A DNA stretch of 64,000 nucleotides, from positions 55,157,727 to 55,221,726 of the forward strand of contig OU744732.1 of the NCBI GenBank assembly GCA_916613615.1, given 5' to 3'. Source of the stretch: Steromphala cineraria. Taxonomy: Eukaryota > Mollusca > Gastropoda > Trochida > Trochidae. The notes beneath the pieces are model-generated. The model did no database searches. It was not told the DNA's origin and worked only from the letters and a program-made list of their open reading frames with translations. The position numbers were made by a program, and so were the translations under genes. Below are positions 1-11,800 of the stretch, piece by piece (positions within the stretch are counted from its first letter, which is position 1; every line of letters starts with the position of its first letter).

Positions 1-1483
1 TTGTAATATTTAAATTTTATGTTTAAACAGGAATATGTATATATATCTACAAATGTTCAACTTTTATCTACAGATATAAATCTTTAACAGGTGAAATAAC
101 AACAATTTCTTGGGGAAACTTAACCCTCCTAATACTGACCAATCAGAGGCAAGATAAGCTGTTAAGGATAACCTTTAGCCTTTTGAATTACCATAATTAA
201 CCCATTATGAGACAGGGCTTAGACATTTTCAAAGGTAATCCATCTTCATCGGATGCCAAATTCCGTATTAGTTATCTTTTTAAGTGTCACTAAGGAGCAA
301 GTCGATATCATTATGTTTACTGCTATGTACAACATTTCTTTATTAATTGTTATTTTAGGGCAGACATTTTCCTTATTAAATATTATATAAGGATAGACAA
401 AAAAGTTCATGGTTTAAAATTTACAGTTACTGTCAAGTTTGAAGGGGACTGGAAAGTTCGTCTTTGTTCAGATTTAACATGGGGAGGGGGGCTGAAAAGT
501 GGGATACGTTATTATTGCAATTCTTAGTTGAATTCTGTATGGTCGATTTACTGGAAAGAATTGTTCTATATGTGAATGGGTACTATATGAAGATTAGCGG
601 CAGCAGTGATCGAGTTTGCTAGCCAAAGCCCTTTTGAAAATTTTTGATAAAAAGATTATATATACATGTATATACATAACAATTGACAAAGGGAATTATG
701 ATCAACATTATTCTGTCAGTCATGTAAGCATTTATATCCAACCATGACTGTTTTCATATCAGATTCTAAATTCAACATGAGAGACATAAACAAATTTGCT
801 AGATAAATACTTTACACATTTATCACACATATATAAAGAGCTTTGAGTACCGGCAAGTCACAATTTAAATTAAAGTTACGGTAGAAACTTAATCTCACAA
901 ATACAATATCAAATATAAATTTAGAAAATGAATTTATTGAAAAACAGCTGAGGCTAATTATGGACAGCAGTTTTCTGTCTCTTGAACAGATACACCACAA
1001 GGCAATATACAATTACAGAACATATAAAAAATAATCTTTCAAAATCAGGAATGTTTTGGATGATAAATAAGTTGGAAAAAAAGTAATTTTTGGAATACAT
1101 TTTATTGATGAATTAAGAATTGAACCAGGTCCCAAGAAACTAGATATTTGAATAAATTAATATGCATAGAATACACTGAGTATTGAAGAAAACAAACACT
1201 AGGCTTTGCATAGAAGTTTCTATTGAGATAATTTTGTCTTCCCTGACAGTATATATCTACTTTTAGATAATTTAATTCTGCTTGGAATATGGAAATATTA
1301 TAATAAATGAATATTTTGATATTGAACTTCATTCTTTTCTTCGAAAACTTTCAAACTGTATATTTTGACACAGGTCAGATTATTGAAGAGCAATTATTTG
1401 TAGCCTGTAAAGAAAAGCAAATTATTTTCTACTGGAATAATGTGCAAGATGATCAATACAATGTATGAATGAAAGGTGCATAT
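1..1483. other. Downstream flank, AT-rich
   Basis: No EGF-like or transmembrane exon is recognisable in any frame. It may be 3' flank or a further intron if exon 32 splices onward. Nothing else seen. Confidence 0.5.
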
Positions 1484-2010
1484 GCACTGTGAAAAGGTCT
1501 TCACTTCACAAGATGCATTGTGAAAAAGACTTCACTTCACAAGATGCATTGTGGAAAAGACTTTACTTCACAAGATGCATTGTGGAAAAGTCTTCACTTC
1601 ACAAGATGCATTGTGAAAAGTCTTCACTTCACAAGATGCATTGTGAAAAAGACTTCACTTCGCAAGATGCATTTCGTGGACTTGGTAGTTTAACTCTGTA
1701 CTGACATGATGCATTGCAAGAAATCTTTCTTCACATGATGCATTGTAAAGAATACCCGACTTCATATCATGCATCTTTAGAATTTCTTGACTTTGCATGA
1801 TGCATCATTATGTAAAGAATTCTTGACTTTACAATAAGATTACTTGTGTGAGGATTTCTTGCAAATAATTCTTAATTTCACAAAATGCATTGTGAAGAGT
1901 TCTTGACTTAACATGATGCACTTTGAGGAATTATTGACAGTGCATTTTGAGTAATGTTTAACATCCACTAATAAATTGTAAATATTTATAGACTTCACAA
2001 GATGCTTTGT
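1484..2010. repeat. 31-bp tandem array (cttcacaagatgcattgtg)
   Basis: Six close copies of a ~31-bp unit around cttcacaagatgcattgtga and aaaagtcttca fill 1495-1680. Diverged copies (atgatgcattg, aattcttgac) trail to about 2010 and reappear at 2455-2545, beyond the inserted element at 2180-2447. An apparent plus-strand open frame here is the repeat read through. Confidence 0.88.
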
Positions 2011-2117
2011 AAGAAATTTTTACTAAGCATCACATATACAATTTTTTGATATCATAAATTTGTTTCTTAATGCAACATGAACATGCCACATTAATATTTG
2101 GCTCAAAGTACTTGAAA

Positions 2118-2127
2118 TTTATTTATT
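2118..2127 (-). terminator. Possible polyadenylation signals
   Basis: On the minus strand two overlapping AATAAA hexamers lie about 435 bases after the TGA of exon 32. They would give a 3' UTR crossing the interspersed element at 2180-2447. AATAAA is frequent by chance in such AT-rich DNA, so this is weak. Confidence 0.2.
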
Positions 2128-2179
2128 CAAATGCATCTTATAAAACTTTCAAAATGCATCACGTAGAATATTTTACATA

Positions 2180-2447
2180 AAAACAAGATGTGTTTGTGAA
2201 ACACGAATGCCCCCGGATGCATCCTGCTTGCTGTGTCAAGGTCAAGGTCACAAGGTCAAATGTCATGGTGTCATCTGAAAGGTCTCATCACAAGGGATCC
2301 ATATGTCAAGTATCAAAGACCTAGCTCTGACCAATCAAAAGTTATGACCAAGGTTAAAGTTTTTGTGGACAAACGGACAGACGGACGGACAGACGGACAG
2401 GTGAAAAAACAATATACCCCCGGAATCTCCGATTCGGGGGCATAAAA
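2180..2447. mobile_element. Bivalve-type interspersed element
   Basis: It begins aacaagatgtgtttgtgaaa ... atgcccccgga, contains repeated aaggtcaaggtcacaaggtc, a gacggacggacagacggaca tract, and ends cggaatctccgattcggggg cat. The terminal atgcccccgga and tccgattcgggggcat are inverted. From memory this type is common in bivalve genomes. It is a shortened copy, inserted in the degenerate 31-bp array. Confidence 0.7.
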
Positions 2448-2560
2448 AAGATTCTTTTGACGTTCAAAATACATCCTGAAGAATCCTTGACTTCAAGATG
2501 CTGTGTAAAGATTTATCAATGTTAGCATGATGCACAGTGGAAAATGTCACTCGCACAATC

Positions 2561-2805
2561 TCAAGAAAGAAACTTTGGTAGTAAAAGAAGCAAAACTAGA
2601 TAGAGGTTATTGCCGTAAATGGCTGCTCTGTTTGACCCCCGAGCCACGGGTCGAATTTTATTACGCTCACTTTCTGCTATGTCACATATGGCACCGACCC
2701 AACCGTCCTGACAGTCGCATGATCCCGTCTGCGGGTCGCAGATTCCTTGGTTCTTGCACTCACACAAATATTCACAGTTAGGCCCATATTTCGTAAGTGG
2801 ACAAA
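2561..2805 (-). CDS. Exon 32: EGF/laminin-type repeat 24 and C-terminal tail
   Basis: After acceptor ttttaatttcag the exon encodes [20 protein letters not shown] to [13 protein letters not shown]. It continues [20 protein letters not shown] and ends [14 protein letters not shown] before TGA at 2563-2561. The short hydrophobic end with no cytoplasmic tail fits a GPI-anchor signal. However, a good GTGAGC donor at 2670 would end a 135-nt phase-1 exon at 2671 and splice to an unseen exon. The tail also contains a pyrimidine-rich run like an acceptor tract, so the C-terminus is uncertain. Confidence 0.75.
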
Positions 2806-5800
2806 CTGAAATTAAAACAAAATTCAAATAAATATTTACACTGGCAGAGATTATTGCTTGCTTGGGAGATGAAATGAAATGAAAATGGATATTGTACAAT
2901 TAACTGCTGTATTTGGGTTCTCACTATCACTATTTCATTCTTGATAATAATAATGTCTTACAAATTATGTGCAGATCTCTATGTCACTTTTTATTGGTAC
3001 TTGTACATTCTATCTTTATTGTTACCCTGAAGGAATTGATAGCAGCTACTAGGTCCCCACTTAAACAGCTTGTTGGACTAAGTGCAATGCGGATAAAGTA
3101 TCCTCTCCTCAGGTGGTGATTCATTCTGTTACCAACAAGGACTTCCTACTATTTTAAATCATATCACTTGTAAATGTAGCTACATACCTTTCCGATACAA
3201 ACAATAAATTCCCACTACTTTAAAGGGCCAGTAGCACGTTTTTTATGGGGAATATAAGTTGATGTCAGGAAAATTAAAATTAATGGTTCCAATTGAAAGA
3301 CAATGTAATTAAACTAAATGGAGCAGTAATAATTCAAAAATATAATGTAAAGTTTAACCATGCGATTCCTTTTTCTTACAGAAAGTGAATTAAAGGTGTT
3401 CACATAAAAAGGCCGCCAATGGATTTCATGTGAATCTTCACACTTTGTCCCCTGATTATGGCCGATTGCCTTATGTACTGAGATTTATTACACTACCAAA
3501 ATAATACATTTAGCATTAACTTACTATTATCAGTGAAAATTTTAGAATATAAAATTATCAAAAAACGTGCTACTGCCCCTTACATTCCTTTATTCTAAAG
3601 CATAGTTACGTACCTTGTTGACACTTGTCTCCAGTCATGCTCGGCGGACACAGACAATTGCCTTTGACATTGTCACACTCCGCGGAGCCACACTCGCACT
3701 TCTTCTGACAGTTGATACCAGAGTAGCCATGGGGACATGCTGCAAATATATATGGGGGTTATCTTAGTCTAGTGTCCCCCCTTAGAATCTTTAGCACGGC
3801 ATGGCTGTCATGACATTTTTCTTAACCTTTAGCCTGCTGTATTGTTTTAGATTTGAGATCATGGTGCTCGAGTGATTCGGCAACTACAGCTGCCTGCATA
3901 TGCTGAGGGAAGATCATTCACATTGGTTGGTGCTGCCTGCAGCATGCTATACTTAAAAGTCCTGTCATTTTTTTGCATGCCTACTTGTTTATGTCAAATT
4001 TTTGGAATTGGTTAAGTGTGCAACTTACCTATGAGTTCCAAATATAATAAATGATTTCAGCCTTGTTTCTTATACATGATAAAATTATATAGATATTGGT
4101 AGGGCAGCGAACTTCAATTTTTTAAACAAGAAACTTTCATGTGTCCACAAACTTTGATATAAAGTAAGACTGAGAGTGACATCAACTCAATGTGTCACCT
4201 GACTGCACATGTTGTATGCTCCCCTGGGAGTTGAGATGGTAAAAATATGTGTCATGAAAACTGATATCCAATGATCGAGGAAAAACCAAAGCGCCTTTTA
4301 GCAGCGTTCTCTGAGCCTGATATTGGCGTATACAAATAATTAGTAGTATTTCAAAGTCGTACTATGACACAATACAAAAATGCTGTATAAGCCCCTTATT
4401 ATAACAGAACAACACTAAAATTATTGTTGTACTTTGACTGCCTAGTGCATAGCCTATACCAAGAATCTGCACACGCATCAAGGTTATTGTTTTATTAATA
4501 ATGACCTTTTCACCTTTTAGATTCATGCAAAGGATACATTATAGCCTGATTTCTGAATTTTAGGGGTGAAAGGGTTAACAAATACTCACTGAGTTCACAT
4601 CTGTCTCCTGTAAAGCCTGGTTTACACTTGCACTGTCCGACAGTCGGAGAACACTTGGCGCCGTTGACACAGTCACACTTGTCACTGCAGTACGGGCCAT
4701 GGGTCCCCTGGGGACACTCTGAGGAAGAAATAGAGGATATCTTTTGTTTTGAGTGTGATATCACTTATCTTTCATCGAGTGACAGGTTCGAGCCAGTATG
4801 CCACTCGTGAAAATATAGGCTTTACCCCGTCACGAGAAGAGAGATAAGTGATATCACATTCAAAACAAAAGATATTCTGTTTATTTTATGCCTCTGTGGT
4901 AGAAAATGTGGTAATTTTAGTCCAAAATGCCTTGACATGAGAGTTTCTGGCGACGTCATACCATTGTTGATCGTAACTTAGCGACGGCGATGACGTCACC
5001 TTGATTGTAGAAGTGACGTCAAACCATTGTACACATGACGTCATCCCCTCTGTGATATTTTCACAGACTTGAAAAAGGGATATAACACTCAGTGGCGAGA
5101 ACACGTTTCTAGAACTGAGAAAGTCAGTCTCTCACCGCTTAGCATAAAATAAATGGTAATAACCAGTTGAATGTAAAATCCATGGTTATTCTGAGAGAGT
5201 GGGGGCACTCTGAGGAAGAAATGGTAATAATCAGTTGGACAAGTCATTTTACAATAGAATGAATTTGGGACGTAAACACATCTAGAAACATTAACAATGT
5301 TTTCAGCATGAACTGTTCATTTGATAATCCTAGTTGTGAATGAACTTTCCCGGATCATGAGTATTTCCATCCTGCTACATCAGGGTATATGTCTCCGCTA
5401 ATGCTACAACCTATCCCCTGATATCTATAGTCTTCTGTCGTATCGCTGACGGGTGGTTGATCAGCGCTATTTATAGCCTGTCTGTTTTCAGTCAAACTAT
5501 TTTGAACTCCATACACTGTTGTCTAGTGATGTCGCACGTGGAAATCTAAGAGTGTGTGGTTTGGAGCTTAGCGGGAGACTGCAATGAGAATCAGATTTAT
5601 TATCTAATAGCACTCCTATTGGTTAATTTGAATCACGAGGTGAGCACGTGAAAGAAGCCAAGAAACCAGTTTGCCGCTATCGCTGAAAGGGCATCATTTG
5701 ATTGGCTTGCTATATATAGCAATACGACAGAAGACAAAAGGAGGATATCAGGGGATAGGTTGTATGAGACATATACGCTGATGTAGCAGGATGGAGTATT

Positions 5801-8800
5801 TCTTAACACCCAGAAGTTGAGGGTGGTTGAAGATAGGGGGTTGTTCTTAGGTGAGGTGAGGTGAGGTGATTTGGAGTTTAACGCTGCTTTCTAGAGTATT
5901 TCACTTATATCACAGCTGCTATTATCATTGCAGGGAGAAAGCCCGCAACACTATTGTGGTTATGCATTGCAGTGAAACCTGCAAATATTGTTTGAAACTA
6001 GCGAACCATGGGTGGAACTGCGCTAGCATTGCACCCAAACCTTACTGCATGTAGAACAGTTCTGCAGACAAAGTTGCCGAGCCCCTGGCGGGATTTGAAC
6101 CACAGACCTCTCAATATGAAGTACTGCGCTATCCTGCCCCGGTGTTTTTAGCGAGGATTCAGGACTGGTCCTGGGACATACGGCTCCACTTACTTATGAT
6201 ACAGATTTCCAATTAGCAGATACATGTAGCTTGGGTTTAAATTTTCATAACAAATTCAAGGATCAAATAATGTGAAATATTTTTAATAAACAGTGGGGTC
6301 CTCAGAATGTTCCTTACCCAAATCACAATTCTGTCCATAGTAACCATCAGCACATCTGCAGCATCCAGTAACAGAATCGCAGACAGCATCGTTCTGGCAA
6401 GTACAGGTGTGGTTGCAGTTGGGGCCAAACCTTCCGGACGGGCATTCATCGTTACAGATGGGGCCAAAGAACCCAAGGTCGCAGTTACAGTGGCCGGTAG
6501 CTGGGTCACAGCGACCTTGGATACAGTCGCAAACTTTGGTGCAGTTGGATCCGAAGGTGTTCTCAGGGCATGCTGGAAAGGAAAAGAAGATATATGGATG
6601 GTGTCTTCTTTCAGATGATGCGAATCATCTGGCAAATTTTATTCCATCTCTCGCAGAAATTTATCAACATAAATATGGTATGGCCAAGAAAATGTTCTAC
6701 TCATAGCATACTAGCTGTAAGAACAAAAACATTATATTGAAATAAAAATATTTTAATAGAATATTTTGTTCAATGAAACTTCCTAGGGTAGATTTATTAT
6801 TATTTAACATATGTGAGAGAGTCCCAGATATATGAATCATGATGTCATTGCTGAAAACTTCCTCCTTAGCCAAAAGTTAAAGTTACCCATGTGCACATAT
6901 GGGAAATATGTAACCAGGTATATCTAACTCTTCAAGAAATAACAATAATCATGGAACTCACTGATATCACACTTGGTGCCCATGTACCCATCTGCACAGA
7001 TACAGTCGCCAGTCTTTCCGTCACACTCTGCTCCGTTCTGACAGTCGCAGATTCCGGAGCAACTTTCCCCGAAGCGGTTCGCAGGGCACTTCTGGCTACA
7101 GGTAGGTCCGATATATCCGTCAGGACACGCGCAGCTTCCGGTAAATCCATCACAAGTACCTCTCTTGCACTTACAGATGTGTTTGCAGTTGTTGGGGTCG
7201 TCACATTCTGAAAAATATTTTATATCAAATTATATCATAGTTTATTCTGAATATGCATCTGATATTTATTTTTTATAAATTTTGTTCATACATGATGTTT
7301 TGAATATATACTTATCTAAAAAAATTAAGATTCATCCAAATTTATTTTTTTGGCATCATATGAATTATTTCCTTAAAGTTGTTTGAAGATACATTGATTA
7401 AAAATTTTGATGGTCCTGTTTTGGTTGATTATATGTGTAATCTCAGTGGCAAATCAAAGTGGGAGGGTTGACACACCCTCAACCCCATAATTTGACCCCT
7501 CAGATTTTACACTAGTTTGCTTATGGTAGAATAAAGATTTTAAAATATTGATGACAACTTTTTTATTCAAGATAGGCAATGTTTCGACACAAGTTCTATT
7601 TTCGATCTCAAGCGCATTATTCCCTGTCAAAGCTGTCTAAAAAATATCACATTCAATTGATAAAGATTATTTCTCTTCATTATCGTCACTCAAACATCAA
7701 AAATGACTCTCAAAATAGCAAACGATTGTTGCCAATTTGACCTTAACATTCTGTGATACAGATATATTGTTTGTTATTTGATTGTGTGTATTTTGAAATT
7801 ACTCTTTGTTTTGTCTTTTAAGACGACCAAATACTAAATTATTATCAATTTGAAGTTCTTATTGAATGATACTAATTTGCATTGATTAACTTTGTAAAAA
7901 TTCCAAATGTCAGACAGTAGGAGTAGAGAAAATGATGTTATAACTATTTATTTCTTTGAATATTGCAAAAACTCTCAAAATGAACTTATATTTTCTTTTA
8001 AATGGTTTAAAACAATTTTTGATCTCTTAATTTAACCATGTACTTAAACCATATATAATATTTTCAATTTTGGTTATCCTGAAATAACTTATATCAAACA
8101 AAATTTTATCTTAATATTAAATAATTCATAATTTGACATAAAACCTGATTCATGCAACTATTTCATTATATATTAATATATTTACATATTCATGCACATG
8201 AATGTTTTCATGCATGGCAATTTACAAAATAATAAATTCTTTTAAAAAAAATATCTTTAAGCCGATTTAGTCTACACATGCTATATTGAAAATATAAACA
8301 TAATTCATATTTCAATTTTGTTTTCCTTTTTCGAAAAGTTTCTTTAATTTTCATGCAAAAAATTGTCTCAAGCAATCAAAATAAATTGTCAAACATTTCA
8401 ATCTATTTTGCGTTGTCAATTTTCATGCCGATATTTGTAACATTCAAGTCTGAACAGACATATTAGTTTTAATGGTTAATGGCACAAATCACACGTCACA
8501 AGTCACAACATAACGTTAGTACATATACACTTCAACAGGACAATTGACGATAATTCTCACAAGACATGTAAATACAGCCAATCACGATCTTGTACATACC
8601 GACTGACCATGATGCTTTAGGAGCAAATCACACAAGCTTGATATATGATATGGTCACAGAATTAGTCATGAAAAATGTTATAAATACATCAAGGGTTAAT
8701 CATGATTTGGGAGATACAAATTTATGCAATTGTTTTTAGAGGGAACAATTTGATCAAGAAAGTTTTGATGGAATAATAATTAAAATATTTCTTCTTTTTG

Positions 8801-11800
8801 TTCACAATTAAATACTTTTCAGAAACAGTACTGATTCATTTAAAAAAGCATACATTTGTATACAGTCAATGTAACATATTATTGTTTGAAGCATTCGTAA
8901 AATATACCCACAGCCAGTTGCTTGTTAATTACAGGATTACAGCCAATATATTACATTGAACGAGCTTTCAGTTTAGCATTTCATGAAGGTAAAAAGTTTA
9001 TTTAAAGGAAAATCTACTTGATTTTTAACACAAAAAGAGTTTAAAGATCAAATTGTCCCTTTGAAAGATAATGGCTGAAAATATTAAAGATTTACTAAGG
9101 AGTTGAGGCAACGTGAGCGTGAAAATTATTAGAAAAATAAATCAGTTTAAGGAATAATCCAAGAGAAATTATCTTTGATCTTTACTTAAGACTTTGAAAA
9201 CTAGCTAAAATCTAGAAAAGGACATATGTAAAAAGAAATATGTGTATCATGTTCTTAAAATCGCAATATGCTTACTAAAAACAAAATATAGAGTTATAAT
9301 GTTCTTGGGAATCATTAACTTATATTAACTTGTATCTTAAGATTTGATAGGAAACTTTCTAGTAAATATTTAAAAGAATCGCTAAGACGGAGTAACAATT
9401 TGGGCAAATGAACACAAAGATATATCAAAACACTGATAAGCTCATGATTTGAAACCTTACTTACAGATTTTTTGAAAATTCGAAACAGATTTTATTGAGA
9501 TTTTAATTTACTGTACACATAAACATTTCATAAAGTTTAATATTTCCAAAAAAATTATTGCTTCAAATTAATCATATATTTTCATTTGAAAAATTAAAAT
9601 AATATATTTATTTTGGCATTGAAGGAATTTCTACTTTAGAATGAAAAAAACACAACTTTTGAAAACAATATGGACGCCACGTTTTTCCATAGTTACCTGC
9701 TTCTAGCTTAGTGTATCCAACTTTGTCTTTAGTTTTTCTGTTCCATCCACGACCCTTTCCTTTTCTACCCTTTTTACCTTTAAACAGTTTTCTGCCAATT
9801 TTCCGTGCTGCATGCAAAGCGAATTCTCAAGCAATTAGTAGAAAGTAAGAAAAGAAATATCTTGGTAGTATACAGTCAGGGCTAATAGCAGTTTTCACTG
9901 GCTACAAAGGTGTTTGAAACAAAAATATTTTGGAAGTATACAGAATAAGGGCCAGTAGCAGTATTCACAGAGCCAAGAAAGTGAGAAATATCAACTATCT
10001 GAATAACAGAGTAAGATATTATAAGGACCGATTACAGTTGTCTAAGCTGTAAGAAAAACTATGGTGATAATACACAGTATCAGGGCTAGTAGATGTATTC
10101 ACTGGGCCAGGAAAGTGTTTTTAACTATATAAATCAACTATAAAGAACAGACATAAGGATCTATAGTTGTCTGAGCGGTAAAAAGAGAAATATCTTGCAT
10201 GTATACAGATTGAGGGCTAGTAGATGTATTCACTGGGCCAGGAAAGTATTTGTGAAAAACAACTATAAAGAAAAGAGCTCAAGATACGGTAAAGATAGAG
10301 CTGTGTGAGCAGCAAGAATAAACTATATCTAGTACACAGAATCAGGGCCAGTAACAGTACTCACTTGGCCCAAAATTGTAATCATACAAGTAAACATGCA
10401 ACTTCCTCTTTGAGATGACAAGAAGTTGTTTTGAAAAGCAAAGCATGACTGTCTTTAAATAAAAGCAGTTAAAAATTTGGTATATATTCAGGGTAGGGGC
10501 TAGGGAGGTTATATGTTCAGCCCTGGGAGAGTATCATAATTTGTTCATAGCTATCTATTTTACCGTTACTCGTTTTTTCTGTGAATCAATGTTAAAGTGA
10601 AATCAAAATCATGTTAGCTAAATATGAGTATGTAACTGATACATCAAGGTTATCAAGGAACATCAAGGACAATTTTAGTAGGAATTTTGTCATTGTTACT
10701 AAAGTGTAGTAAAAAACTTTTGTAAAGAACTTCATTTGTATTCTTTACATTTTTTAGTGTCATTAGTCACTCCTGTTAATAGATAATGAAATAGTAAACT
10801 TGTTAAGATTATAGTAAATGTTTATAGGTAACAACAGCTATATGTATTATCAAATGCTGACACCATATCATATGCACCCCAGAAAACAACAAACTAATAT
10901 ATAGAAATATTGATCAGATTTTATTTTCTTCTATACCCAAAATTCTCATCTCTAATCCATTCTCCCCTACATGCAAGGAATGTATTTCTTACTGTTGTTT
11001 TTAGGTAAGAAAGCGTCAAAGTCACCACTCCACAAAGCAAGAGTATTGTTTCTTACCCATAACAAGAAAAGTTTAAGCATATTTTGAAAATTCTCGCCAC
11101 TATTTAACCAAAATATAATTATTATAATATGATTAAACCGTTTCTTAGTAAAGATTATTCTGATGTAACTTTTTTCACCTCCAGTTTGGTAAAATTATTT
11201 GAATTCATGTACTTCAACGGTAAAATTTGCATTGTCAGTCCATTGGAAGTCATATGGTGTTTACAAAATGGCCCAATATATCATAAAAACACACACTCAT
11301 GTTAATAAAACCTGACAATAGTTTTATAGGCGAGATCTCCCCTGCACGCTCCTGTTTAGAATCGCATTGGTCAAGTTTTCAATAAATTAAAAGGTAATTT
11401 TTTCAAAATTCAAAAACATATTTTTGTATAGTGCATTCTGGTGAATTACCTCCCTTGGTATGCTCTTGCATAGAATTTGATAAAGGTTCCAATTCAATGA
11501 AAAGACAATTTTTCAAAATTTTAAATATTCATATCAGTGACTTCTAGTGAATTTACTTCTGTTGGCAAGCTCTTCACATGCATGGAATTTGGTCAAATGT
11601 TCCATCATTTTCAAAGATTATTTTCTACTAAAATAAACTCTTCTGAACCCACCTCTGCGACACTGTTTGCCTTCAGGACCTGATTTGCATACACACTCTC
11701 CGGTCACGTGATGACACATATAGAGGGTGCTGCACTCACACTTGCCTCGGCATTCCGGGCCGAACCGATCCTCTGGACATTCTGGAGAGATATAGTAGAA

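Noticed and set aside
1484..1690. Regularly spaced repeats resembling a CRISPR array
   Set aside because: Units are contiguous with no unique spacers, and the context is an animal gene.
1465..1704. Plus-strand frame with repeated SSLHKMHCEK
   Set aside because: This is the 31-bp tandem repeat read in a frame lacking stops, not a repetitive protein.
6082..6145. Possible tRNA gene with B-box GGTTCAAATCCC
   Set aside because: It is joined to a repeat also present at 30120-30265 and lacks a full cloverleaf; treated as a SINE end.
6307..7211. Long plus-strand open frames opposite exons 28-29 (and similar ones opposite exons 15 and 21)
   Set aside because: They are antisense shadows of cysteine-rich coding exons; the minus strand has the conserved domains and splice sites.
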